A DNA stretch of 64,000 nucleotides from Corylus avellana (Eukaryota; Streptophyta; Magnoliopsida; Fagales; Betulaceae). How positions within the stretch are numbered: position 1 is the first letter of the stretch; every line of letters starts with the position of its first letter. The position numbers and the translations under genes are program-made. This document shows positions 1 to 10,720 of the stretch, one piece after another. The DNA lies in assembly GCF_901000735.1 (NCBI RefSeq), contig NC_081545.1, forward strand, positions 29,851,513 through 29,915,512, in the 5' to 3' direction. The notes under the pieces were generated by a model. It was not told the origin of the DNA. It did not search any database and saw only the letters and a program-made list of their open reading frames with translations.

Positions 1-1140
1 GCTTGGATCATGCCTAATTAAGTAATATATTTTAACACCTGCCATGCTTTGTATCTACACACCAAAACAATAAAGCAACATGTCAGCTTAACGGGTCCGC
101 TTAGTAAGGGACTTGATATGTGATTTTTAGTTTAAAAGTGATTAATGTGATATAAAGTAGATACAAATTTATAATTTTTTGTATGAAAAAATTATAAAGT
201 TTTTTAGTAAATTTTTTGTTTGAATGATAATAAAAAGTTATTAATGTGATATAAAAAATAAATAATGCTGAGGAGTTGAAAAAAAAGTGGAAGTTTGGCA
301 TATCCATCACCAAACGGACTCCACAATTTTGCAAGTTTTATGTTGCCGGTCAATGTGAGCTTTACTTGTGTGGGGCCTAATAGTCATAGGCTAATAAGGA
401 TAGTAGTTAACTCTATGTATAACTTAGCTAAAATAACACAATATACTGAGATTAGCTAGAATAAGAAGAAGAAGAAGATTAGAAGTAAAAGAGGAAGATG
501 ATTTATCGAATTACAAATCTTCTCCAAGCTTTACTCCTCTTTAATATGTAGGTTTTTTGCAAAGAAAATAAAGAGAGAATTTTAGTGAAGAAATTTGGGG
601 CATGAAGAGAGAAAATGGATAAGAAAGGGAGGAGCCGAATTTTTTTTTTAAAATTTTTTATTCAAGGGAGGAGCGGAATTGCTAAAGAGGGAAGGATGCT
701 CAAGAGAAGAGTAATAATGGGTAGGCCAAAAAAGTGTAACTCATATTTTAAAAGGTCATTCTATATAACTTATCTTTTTAGAAGGCCGGCCATCGTATGG
801 ATTTTATATATATAGTTGTGGCTAGCCCAAGAGCTTTTAGGTTTGAGCTTACATAAATCATAAATCATAGGTATGAGAAACTTTTCTATATAATAATTTT
901 TTTGGGACTGAATCACCATGTAATTATTTTTTGGAGCCCAACTTAAGTTTGGGACTTAAAAAGTTCATTTTTTTTTTTTTCGGCTGAGGAGTATATTTTT
1001 TAGAATTTTTTGGGGCCAACACATTTTGTTTGGTTATGCTTATGTTTGAGCTGGAGTTTTTGTCTTATTTATACGTGTCATTTACAAAAAATCTATCGAT
1101 AACTTCTGACTTGAAGAGAGCGCATTAACTCTGGTGTAAC
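1..1140. repeat. Left flank of tandem array, spacer homologous to 19030-19850
   Basis: This stretch carries no supported gene. It repeats the spacer in front of OSP3 at about 19030-19850: the same landmarks follow in the same order (a 'caaaacaataaag' box, a segment giving 'gatgtgatataaagtag', then 'ggcctaatagtcat', then 'gaggaagatgatttat'). Shorter matches lie at 7713-7870 and 12830-13030. It is therefore the upstream spacer of the first OSP/BURP unit in the window, and the array may extend to the left of position 1. Confidence 0.6.
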
Positions 1141-2118
1141 TACTGTAGGGGTGTAAACGAGCCAAGCTTGAGCAAGCTTCCCTTGTTCAGGCTTGGCTCG
1201 TTTAAATTTTACTCGAGCTCGAACTCGAGTCGAGCTCAAGGGCGAGCCAAAAAAATCGAGCTCGAGCTAATAATAAGTCGAGTCGAGCCAGCTCACGAGC
1301 TGGCTCTTATATTTAATGTTTTTGTTTTTTTTTTTAAAAAAAAATTAACTTCAAGTACTCTTAAACAGCTTAAGAAGTTAGTTTGCATATGAGTATTTGC
1401 TTAACCTGGATAGTCGAGTATGGAGTTCGAGTCAATACAGCAAGGCATTTGGTTTCAAAAAGAGAGGATATGCATCATTTTATAGATAAGCAAACTTGGA
1501 GATTAATGTTTTCTTAACAATGTGGGACAAGTTAACAGGTTGCATTCAGACTGCATTAGGACAACGCCCCCTACAAAAAACTATTTTTTCAACGTCTCTC
1601 TCTCAATCCCCCTCACCAGTCACAACGCATCTTCTACATTAACTCTCATTTTCCACTCTCTCACTCTCGCTCATCAAACAGGTAGTGATAGTGTTTGAGT
1701 CTGTATGATTCTTCAATAGTTTATGCATTTTGCAATCTCCCTCAATAGTTTCTGCTTGATTCTTTTTCCTTTCGTATGGGTCTGCTCTAATTGAATCGAG
1801 GTCTTTTTAATGATTGCTCTCTCTCTCTCTCTTTGATCACGAAGGGTTTAGAATTTTTCATTCTCTAACGCTTAAATATAAATGCAATTTTAAGATTTTA
1901 ATAATTATGAGATTTATAATTAATTATGTATTACTTAGTTTATATATATATACACACGCACGAGCTTATACGAGCTTGTTCACAAGCTTAGCCGAGCTTA
2001 CTTCGTTTAATATTCGAGCTAGAATTTGTATTCATGAAGCACTTCATTTAATATTCGAGTCGAGCACGAGCCGAGCCCGAATTTGCTCGCGAGACACTTC
2101 GCTCACTTAACAGCCCTA
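1141..2118. mobile_element. Non-autonomous hAT-like DNA element
   Basis: This block of about 978 bp starts near TAGGGGTGTAAACGAGC and ends in a loosely matching inverted end (reverse complement TAGGGCTGTTAAGTGAGC). Both ends are rich in CGAGCT-type motifs. It is flanked by near-identical 8-mers, GGTGTAAC (1133-1140) and GGTGTAAG (2119-2126). The paralogous OSP1 upstream region at about 8318-8350 runs straight through the corresponding site (ttaactctgacgcaaagcaa) without the block, so it serves as an empty site. An 8-bp duplication fits the hAT superfamily. No transposase reading frame is visible. The exact left end (1141 or 1145) is uncertain. Confidence 0.6.
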
Positions 2119-2325
2119 GGTGTAAGCAATCAGAGGGGATCCAAGAATTTTTTCCTGGGGTCCGGGACCCGTCCGAAATCAAATGTATATATAAAATTAT
2201 TATTTTATCCTTGGGTACGCCTCCCTCCCTCATTTCCTCTCCCGAACAGCATGGCATGCATGTCGTGCTATATATAGTAACCTTGGGCTAGAGAGATTGA
2301 GAAAAAGAAAAGAAAAAGGAGATGA

Positions 2326-2750
2326 AGATGAAAACTGTCGTTGCCTTTTTTTTTTTTCTTTTTTTTTTAAGCAAAAAAGGTTGGAGGGGGTGGCCAATTG
2401 TAGTTATCCTACTTGGGTATAACTATAGTAGCACCAACCCGCAGGGCGCCGCTCAGGAGGAGCTTAGACAGTGGGAACCGCAGGTGCTCTCTCAAGATTA
2501 ACCGAGCTATAACTTAACATATGCCCCACCAGAATATCAATGAGACTCAAGGTGGATAACACTAATAAGGTAAGAAATTCTCATTGCAAGAGTCAAATCC
2601 AAAAAAAACTGTTGTTGCTTAATTTCCTTAAGTACCCTCTTATCACTTGTTCTCGTAAGCATTTCTTGAAGGGAGAAGTAACGTAAAGTTGCACCATTCA
2701 ATATTCTGTATTTCTGCTTCTTTAAATATGGACTCAAGTAAAAAGTGGAA
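2326..2750 (+). pseudogene. Organ-specific protein (DUF2775) pseudogene, exon 1 disrupted
   Basis: The promoter remnant (CTATATATAG at 2268-2277, GAACAGCATGG before it) and the first codons of the OSP signal peptide (ATG AAA ACT GTC at 2328-2339) match the intact OSP genes. The exon is then interrupted by a poly-T-led insertion. Exon 1 resumes at 2605-2660 (accctcttatcacttgttctcgtaagc) with its splice donor. The start of the intron is recognisable to about 2840, but exon 2 (the F-A-G-R-D part) is not found before BURP1. An extra stretch of about 110 bp (2132-2240) in the promoter is also absent from the other copies. The gene cannot encode a product. Confidence 0.8.
2346..2604 (-). mobile_element. 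Retroposon-like insertion in OSP pseudogene exon 1
   Basis: An insertion of about 257 bp splits the signal-peptide exon. It begins with a poly-T run (2346-2368), which would be a poly-A tail on the minus strand. Imperfect direct repeats of 16-17 bp flank it: aaaactgtcgttgcctt (2331-2347) and aaaactgttgttgctt (2605-2620). Both copies derive from OSP exon 1, which is single-copy there in OSP2 and OSP3. A long target duplication with a terminal A-tract is the signature of LINE-driven retroposition (SINE or similar). I do not recognise the family, and no coding frame is visible. Confidence 0.6.
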
Positions 2751-2760
2751 TAATTGATTA

Positions 2761-2762
<2 letters not shown>

Positions 2763-2798
<36 letters not shown>
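2763..2798. repeat. (AT)n microsatellite
   Basis: Uninterrupted AT dinucleotide run inside the decayed intron of the OSP pseudogene. From here to 3555 I see only AT-rich sequence without a gene. Confidence 0.9.
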
Positions 2799-2801
<3 letters not shown>

Positions 2802-3555
2802 ATATGTGAATTTAGTTATAGAAAATGTGTTGTGACAAATATTATGAGATAAATTTACAGATAAAAATGGCATAAAAATGTCATGATAATCAAATAAAAT
2901 GAAATATAACTTTTTCATTACGCATATATAGGCTGAGTTACTTTCAGAAAAGCATGGTAACTTTTTTTGTTTCTTTTTTTTTTTTGGGAGATGGTGATGA
3001 TGTGTCTCGTTATTAATTAACAGTGAGATATGTTTAGTGACAGGGGATTCCTTACAAATTTTACGATATTTTAGAAGTAAATTTCTTCAAATCTCAATCA
3101 TTATTTTCAAATTAAATCATAGAGATTTTGTCATATCAGTATTTATTAATGAAAAATATTTGGTTTCTATCTTCTGTTCATCTTCGTATAAAAGATATGA
3201 ATAAATTTACAATTGAATTTATTAAACCTCACAGATTTAATAATAAATTTACAAAAAAAAAAATAGACAAAAGATGAGTTATATATAAATGAATGTGTAA
3301 CAATTCTCTTTATTATTTGACTTGCTTTCATAAAAATTTGATAAATGCTGATACCAAATTTATTATTACCATTTAATTTAAAATTAATAGTTGAGATTTA
3401 GAATAGAGGAATGATAGGGACCCAACTTTTTTGCCCAACAAAAGTCCAACTTTTAATCCAGTAACAAGTTATTAGTTATTACCGAGATAAACAAACCATG
3501 AAAACCGGAGACTTAATTAATTGAGATCACACAAAATAAGAGAATAATTAGAGAA

Positions 3556-3730
3556 ATGCTATAATGCAATAAAATGATTATTTTTAGCCCATAAAAGTGT
3601 TAGGTGGCAAGAGATCATAGGCTAAGCCCCATCTATAGTTGTTGTGGCCTCACCCATTGATAAGCCTATAACATCTTGCCACCTAAGACTTTTATGGGTC
3701 AAAAATAGTATTTTTATTGCATTATAGCAT
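3556..3730. mobile_element. Foldback MITE (175 bp)
   Basis: The block is a near-complete palindrome. The left arm begins ATGCTATAATGCAATAAAA and continues through cccataaaagtgttaggtgg; the right arm is its reverse complement with a few mismatches, ending in attatagcat. Arms are about 72 bp with a short unpaired centre. It lies about 200 bp beyond the stop codon of BURP1. If transcribed it would form a long hairpin. No coding content. Confidence 0.75.
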
Positions 3731-3929
3731 ATCTTGAAATAATTAACACTAGAAATAAGTAATCACACACTACTTCACACTCCTAACAGATAACAAATTA
3801 ACCAGCCACCAGCAACAACATAAAGAAATACATGATTTTGTGCTTTGTAGTAAAAACTCCTAATAATAATATCTAAACATTTTCCAAAACGTATGTATAT
3901 CGACCTTAATAGACACGTGATGAGATAAA

Positions 3930-4853
3930 TTAGTACGGAACCCAAATAAGATTTTGTGGAAAGACGTAGTGGCACACAGGAGATCCGTGCTTGAGGCCGA
4001 GAACAAGAACCGCGACGTCGGAAACCCAGGCAGATGTGTCCATGTGGCACATAAAAAAAGCTGTGACTCTTTGATGATCACCATGCTCACCGCCTAGAGA
4101 AATCTCGAAAACCTTGGTCCCACCCTTAAGGCTATGGCAGTAAAAAACCGCATAAGGGTAAGGCATGTGATGACAAACCACCGTCGTTGAATTTGACACC
4201 TCTTTAACTTGCAAGAAAGTGTACTTCTGTCGAAGGGTGTTTGATTTTGTGAAGCTGGATGTGGTTAGAACTTTGAAAGGGGTTTGTGATCCAAAAATGG
4301 CACGCAAGGAATCAACCATGGACTCTAACGAGGTAGCACAAAACTTCGCCTCTCCTTTAATGGGCTTAGATTCACACCTTTCGAGTGTCCTCTTGATTGC
4401 TTCGGCTTGGGGAGAATCTTTAGAGATTGAGAAGAGTTGAAGGAGATTTGGGAATTCTTTCATTGAGAAAGGAATGGAATCAGCCTCTTCTCTAGGCAAC
4501 AAGCGAGGTAAAGAAGAGGCCTCTTCGGTTTGAACTAGGCTAATTGTTTTCCCAACACGTAGATCATTTATGGCGATGAATCCTAGAATATTGGAACCCT
4601 CCATATGATTGTCATGCGTTGTCACCTGGTGATCATCAAGACCATCACCCGTGGAATGTTTCTGTTCCCATTGGTGTTCAGTCGTCTTCCTTGCGCCGTA
4701 GCCATGGTCAAACTGCATGCAACAATATTTATTGAATCAGTGAATGTGGAGAATATTACAAGGAGTACTAAACTATAATAAATCGAAGCATGAGAATACC
4801 GTCAGGAGCAAAAGATTAGATAAGAGAACTAAAGAAACAAATCTGAGAGCCAT
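3930..4853 (-). CDS. BURP-domain protein 1, short secreted form
   Basis: Two exons encode a 278-aa secreted protein. Exon 1 (4853-4800) encodes MALRFVSLVLLSNLLLLT, a signal peptide, with a GT donor (ACG|GTATTC). Exon 2 starts at 4712 after TTGCATGCAG, in phase 0, and runs to the stop at 3930. The mature N-terminus is His-rich (starting FDHGYGARK, one Trp in TTEHQWEQK); no long core-repeat region is present. The rest is a BURP domain, with the conserved FCATSLESM, PYPYAVFYCH, CHMDTS and VCHYVFP blocks. The four Cys-His motifs are spaced CH-x10-CH-x28-CH-x23-CH. BURP proteins act in the secretory pathway or cell wall, and some are copper-dependent autocatalytic peptide cyclases. It faces the OSP pseudogene tail to tail. 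The family call is firm; the enzymatic role is inference. Confidence 0.9.
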
Positions 4854-6254
4854 CTTTCTTCTAATCCTCAAGCTACTTCCAATTTCTTTCTCACTCGATC
4901 GTCTATGGCTCTTACTTTTGTTGGGTAAAGTAAGGTTGTAAGAGTATTAGAGAAAATATTGGGGACCACGGAGAGTAAAAGAGGGTGATCTGATCATGGG
5001 GATGGATAAGCTTCCGCCACATCATTTAATTTTTAATTTTTAATTTTTTAGAATTTAATATGTCTATTACTTTCGTCTATTCATAATTATAAGTTTTAGA
5101 ATTAACAATATGTTATTATATATAATTAAATAGTATAAATAGGACAAAAATTTCCTCCAAATCAATATGGAAGAAATATCATTCAACTCATGTAAAATAG
5201 TGCCAAATATCTATAACATTTAAAATGTATATTAAATTATTAACTTCATTAATAGCAGTTTCCTAGTTTAGACTAAATTTAATGTGCATTTTAAATGTTT
5301 ATAAACACTTTGACACTATTTTACATGGGGTGAAAGATATTTCCTCCAAACTAGTTTGAAGAAAATTTATGTCCATATAAATATATCTATATAATGTGAG
5401 CAAGTAGTAAGTCTAATATATATATATATAACTAATTAACTACCATATAAATATAGTATATAATTATTATTAACCATGTGTGATGTGTCTATATATTAAT
5501 CAACTAGTTAATAACTTAATATGTACTAAGTTACTATATATTTATACACATACGAGTTAGACTCGTTAACTTTAATGGAATCGGGTGGGTTAAGCTTTAT
5601 ACGAGTTTCATTCGCAAGTCTTATACTTGCAAGTTTCATCGAGTCAACTATGTATTACTTAATAATTGATCAGCAAGCTAGTTTTTATACTTGAGTTTGG
5701 ATGGAATTTAAGTGAGTGAGTGTTAAGTGAATTGTTGAACTAGTTGTTACCGTACACTGCTATTTTTTCAAAATCATTGAATATCATGGCAGCATCCTCT
5801 TACAAGAAAAATATTAGTCTTACAAACAAATTTTACAAAAAATAATTTTACAATATGATGTGGCACAATATGAGTAATGCTATAAGTTTCTCTTGTGTCC
5901 TCAAAAAATGATGTGGTTCTTAAAATTACTATTGGGCTTGTGATTAATCATTATTAAATTTTGATCAAATTATAATTTTAAAAATCATCTCATTTTTAGA
6001 GTGACACAAGAAGGATTTGTAGAATTATTTAGCACAATATAATTAAATTTTTTAAAAGTTGAATTTATCTCATTTTCAATTATGCTAAAATTTTTTGTAA
6101 TAGTTAACAATATAGAACAAGCAAGTCATCCGTCCATGGACAGATTCACGGATTTTTCGGGATCTTTCTTTCTTTAGAATTGGAAGACAAGGATTGAAAC
6201 AGACTGATTCATTTGCATGAAAGATAAAGGAGAAACCAACTAGTCAATATAAAT
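4854..6254. other. AT-rich spacer upstream of BURP1
   Basis: No gene or convincing element is seen. The first 100 bases contain the BURP1 5' leader (minus strand), similar to that of BURP3 at 17111-17250. The rest is AT-rich with short self-similar stretches (for example 5140-5230 against 5270-5350 in inverted orientation). Confidence 0.5.
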
Positions 6255-6735
6255 ATAATATCGACATTTTGTATTATCTATAGAGTAGTGATATAAGAGA
6301 CACTTACGTGCTTAAATGGTAAGCACGCCAATAACGTCAGTGACGTAGCGTGCTTACTGTCAAATTAAATATATATTTTCCAAGTTTTATTGTCAAATTT
6401 GATATGACACAGCTTCCATGAAGACACCACGTGGCCTTTGGGACAAAGACCATATGTAACGACTTGGCTGCATTGGTTGCTGAAGTGACAATTCATATAA
6501 TATCGACATTTTGTATTATTTATAGAGAAGTGATATAAGGAACATTGTGCGTGCTTAAACAGTAAATATGCCAGTGACGTAGTGACATATTGTCAAATTA
6601 AATATATATTTTCTAAGTTTTATTGTCAAATTTGATATGACACAGCTTCCATGAAGACACCACGTAGCCCTTGGGACAAAGACCAGATATGTAACGACTT
6701 GGCTGCATTGGTTGCTGAAGTGACAATTCAGTAAT
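6255..6735. repeat. Two-copy tandem duplication, period 242 bp
   Basis: The segment starting ATAATATCGACATTTTG at 6255 repeats at 6497, and both copies end in gttgctgaagtgacaattca. The copies share the block catgaagacaccacg with G-box-like CACGTGG in copy 1 (CACGTAG in copy 2) and TGACGTAG motifs in both. It lies between the head-to-head promoters of BURP1 and OSP1. An inverted echo of its end (gaattgtcacttcagcaac) lies at 7262. Confidence 0.85.
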
Positions 6736-7984
6736 CATCTAAAGTCACTTGGAAAATATATATTTAATTCCTATCGTCTCGTCACGATTTTAGTCTGAGT
6801 TTTTGAATTTTTTGAATTTAAGACTTCAGTTTGTTAATATTGAAATTCTCCCGATTCGAACAATATGGATAACGAGCCTCCCGATCCTAACAAGTATTTT
6901 AGGAGTTTTTTTGTCCGAACATATTTTCTAAATTTCATGTTAAAAACACACTTTTACAGCTAAAAATGATGGAAGAAGGACAAGAAAAGATGAAATAGCA
7001 TCTGTATTTCGTACCTTTTTAGGAGCTTCTTATGTGAACAAGAGTGCATGTGATTGACAAGCTATATGTCGATGAGAATAATTGAACTGGACAAGCAAAA
7101 TTATTGCTCTATATGCTGAACCCACTTGAATGAATGATGATGCTTTGTGTTAATCTCTTCACAACAAGTGAAACTTTTTTCGGCATGCCCACGAATGAAG
7201 CATATGGGATTGGAATTCTCCGTGGCTCAAATGGGCGGAGAGCCACCTCTAGATGATTTCTGAATTGTCACTTCAGCAACTAGTACTGTACAATGTGATA
7301 AGAGCGAGTGCCCAACACAGCAGACCCTTCTGTAGATATGGATAAAGATCAAGCACCAGAGTCCAGAGACTCTCTGCTCTTCCCGCCAAATACCATTCTA
7401 ATACTACCAATAAGGAGACCGTGTACTTTGTATATATACTTTATATATTCAACGCTTGGAACACCGCGGGATGAATTATCTTCATGTGTATATAGTCTGT
7501 TATCTTCCCCTAACTACAGACACGTACTCATGCCCACGTTGCTCTTAATCCTCTGTTCACCCCTGTTTTACTCAACTAAAACAGAGACTTCATGCTCCAC
7601 GGACGATTTCTCCATGTTCTGGGAATCTGGTGCCGCAAGTCTCTCATGCTTCACTTTGGTTAGTTGGTCCAGATATTTCGGATTAGTTTCTTGGCCTTGA
7701 GGACTCTATCATAGATTCATAATAGTCATAGGCTAATAACAAAAGTTGATAACTCTATCTATAACTCAGAAAAAAAAAAGGAGGAAGATGATTTATTGAA
7801 TAACGAATCTTCTCCAAGTTTTAGCCCTCTCCAATATATATCTTTTAGGTTTTTGCATTCTTTCCTGGCAAAGAAAATAAAAATTAAAAAAATATATGAA
7901 GAAATTTGGGGCGTGAAAACAGAAAACAGAATTAATAAAAAAAAAAAATCAAACTCATTAATATACTATTTCTTTCTCAACTTT

Positions 7985-8015
<31 letters not shown>

Positions 8016-8360
8016 ATAATATTTAAATAATATTAAAAAAAATAATATTTAAAATAAACAAATAATCGAACATATAATATATTTTAAAAATTATTAATTA
8101 AATTATATAAAATAAATTTTGATTAACCATTTTGCATAAAAATATATATAAACTAATGTGAGTGCTAAGAGCATAGCAGAATTTTTAATATGGGGGCCAA
8201 AGCCCTCTCCTCAAAGAGGAGTGGGGCAGCCCATGTAATTTTAGAGTTATTGTCTTATGAAAATACATGTCATTTTGTAAAATATCTATCCATAAGTTGT
8301 GACGTGAAAGAGGAAGCTGTTAACTCTGACGCAAAGCAATTGAACAGCATGGTATGTACG
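6736..8360. other. Spacer between BURP1 and OSP1
   Basis: No supported gene. The 7020-7160 part matches the spacers at 12560-12740 and 18420-18600 (caagctatatgtcgatgagaa, ctggacaagc), and 7713-7870 matches 361-545 and 19346-19500. This is therefore the unit spacer of the array. A long open frame at 7308-7700 begins at a GTG and resembles no protein family. An (AT)n run lies at about 7986-8010. Confidence 0.5.
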
Positions 8361-8365
8361 TGGTA

Positions 8366-8375
8366 CTATATATAG
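8366..8375 (+). promoter_or_regulatory. TATA box of OSP1
   Basis: CTATATATAG lies 105 bp before the ATG, preceded by the conserved GAACAGCATGGTATG. The same box sits 104-105 bp before the ATG of OSP2 and OSP3. Confidence 0.6.
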
Positions 8376-8470
8376 TAAGAGGTGATATAGCAGTTAGCAA
8401 GGAGAAACCAAGAGAGAGAAGAAAGAAAAGAAGAAGGAGAGGGCTTGGTTCCTGTTTGTTAAACATCAAG

Positions 8471-8971
8471 ATGAGAACCGTCTTTGCTTTCCTTACCCTC
8501 TTATCACTTCTTCTGGTAATTAAGTTGCATATATATATATACACCCTTCAATATTCTGTATTTCTGCTTCTTCTTTCTTCCAAAGTAACCTTTAATAAGG
8601 ACTCAAGAAAAGAAGTAGTGGAATTGATTATATATATATGTAAATTTAGTTATAGAAAACGCGATTAATATCATTTTTATGACTTTTGCATGCAGTTTGC
8701 TGGCAGAGATGTGGTTGCAATTAGGAAAGACCTTGGAGGATACTGGAAGAATGTGATGGATAGCCAAGCAATGCCAGAAGCAATTCAAGGTCGTATGCAT
8801 CCACAAACAGGAAAAGGGGCTTATTTTGCCAAGGATTTCGATCCTGCATCGCACGCTGCAGCAAACATAAGATGGATTGCTGGAGAAGCGATGAAGGAAG
8901 ACCATTTGCCAAGCTCCAGCTCTAGGCCTAATGCGGAGAAGAACTCACCAATTAGCAAAGCCAAGCCTTAA
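8471..8971 (+). CDS. Organ-specific protein (DUF2775 family) 1
   Basis: Two exons give a 106-aa secreted protein. Exon 1 (8471-8515) encodes MRTVFAFLTLLSLLL, the signal-peptide core, and ends at a GT donor (CTG|GTAATT). Exon 2 (8696-8971) follows GCATGCAG in phase 0. The mature part has the family signature R-K-D-x-G-G-Y-W-K-N-V-M and QAMPEAIQGR, then FAKDFDPAS, which matches the DFEP-type repeat core of pea P4/S2 organ-specific proteins. Where relatives carry an aromatic residue after that core, this copy has ANIRW. The C-terminus NSPISKAKP is shared with OSP2 and OSP3. It faces the BURP pseudogene tail to tail. Function in the family is not established; a precursor-peptide role is proposed in the findings. 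Confidence 0.85.
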
Positions 8972-10720
8972 TTAATTAGCATTAATAGTAAGGACTTTGA
9001 GCCAAATGTTCATATCTTATAGGCTCTGAATAAGGCAGAATACTATAACCCGTCAGTGTGTAATGAATAAATATTTGTGCTCGATCGTCCTACGCTGTAT
9101 TTGGAGTAAGTGCTTCCCTAGTGACTGGAAATATCCAAACTTTAAGCTAACCAAGACGGCGTCTAGTGATTAAGCGAGCAGTTGAGGAAGTTATGTCTTC
9201 CTCTTTCAGTTTCTGATAAGTGTGTATTTATTTATCTTTGACATGTATCTGTTTTTTTTTTTTTTTTTTTTGGAGATATGAAGGAGATTATTATTTATGC
9301 TTTTTTTACATTTGGGTAAGCAAAATAGATAAAATACAAAATGTATTAATTAAATTTAAAGAACCGGATGAAGATGTTTTTTTAGAGATATAATTAGTCA
9401 TTTTACATAAAAATCTAAAAATGCATAAACTGCTATAAATGCTTTAATCGATCATACAAGAGAATATCACAACGTATCTTGAAATCTGAGCAGGGTCCCC
9501 ACTAGCACTACAAAAATATGGAGGATTTGCATCCTTTTAGAAAAGTCTATAAACGTGGGAAGAGACAGTTAAAGTAGTGAGTGACCTTTAAATTTAGACA
9601 CTTGCAAAGAGTATTAAATTTAAAGTCTTTAAAAAAATTAAACCGACCTTTTATCCTAAAAGTATAGAAACCATGACCTATTACCACAAAAGTCACAATT
9701 TTATTGCAAGAACTTTCTCAAAAGGTCTTGCAAATATCACCCAACCTTTTATCCCAAAAGGATGTAGAAACTAATACCTTTCTCAAAAGGCATGAAAAAA
9801 AAAATAATAATAATAATTCTCCTTATTCTTGAAGTTGCTGAGAATAATACTTATCCATGCACGCATGGGACCATGCAGTGAGGTCCAAATTAATAAATCT
9901 CCCACTTGTATAAGAATGCAAATGGAGCCCTAGCTACGTACCCATGCTTTGGGGATGGAGTTTCTACTTTTGTCTTCCTTAAAACCCCAACAAAAAGAGG
10001 GAAGGGTTATGGCGATTCACCTAATGACAGGGGTCTGGCTCACTCGAATGGATCTTGGCTTCCTGGTTAGCCACTGATTTTCTTTTGGACTTTTTCTTTG
10101 ATATTTACAAATGTTTGATTTATGGAGATTTGGTCATGGCCAATAAAAAGAGTAAGTCCACTCTTTAGATGTTTTCCTGGAACCCTAATCTGCCTAGTTC
10201 CTATGTATGTAGTATATGCATGCCCTGAAAATGGGAATCGTTACTTTTTGAATGCAAGAAAGACGACACTAATCGTTTTATTTCTTCGATTTGCATGCGT
10301 TCTTAATCAATGACAAGTACAATCTTTTTCTTAGAACCACTTTGAACATGCTTGATTTAAACTAATAGTTGATCAGATTTAAAGATCCAAAACAACTTAT
10401 TATTTGTCATTATTAACCAGAGAAACCAACCGTGAAAGACCGGAGAGAATCTAGCAATTTAAAACGGATTGACTTGAGATATATAGGTTACAAGATAATT
10501 GATCACATCCTTCACTGTACGTACTCCCGACAGACTATAAATCAGCAAGCAGCTAGCTGGCAATGACATGAAGAAGATGAACAAGAAGCGCACACACACA
10601 CACAGACACACAGATATATATATATATTCAAAGCCGCTTAAACCATGTGATATCAACCGGTACGTGATAAAGGAGTGTACAGATCGAGCAGTAGAATTTC
10701 TGTTTAATTACATTAATAAA
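8972..10720. other. Spacer between OSP1 and BURP pseudogene
   Basis: No supported gene. The 3' end of the OSP1 transcript probably uses gaataaata at about 9064. The stretch 9823-10310 repeats at 14340-14800 and 22315-22730, which defines the unit structure of the array. The sequence 10360-10720 is the 3' flank of the BURP pseudogene and matches 15945-16262. Confidence 0.5.

Noticed and set aside
7308..7700. 130-codon open frame
   Set aside because: It begins at GTG, has no family resemblance, lies in AT-rich spacer and has no counterpart in the paralogous units.
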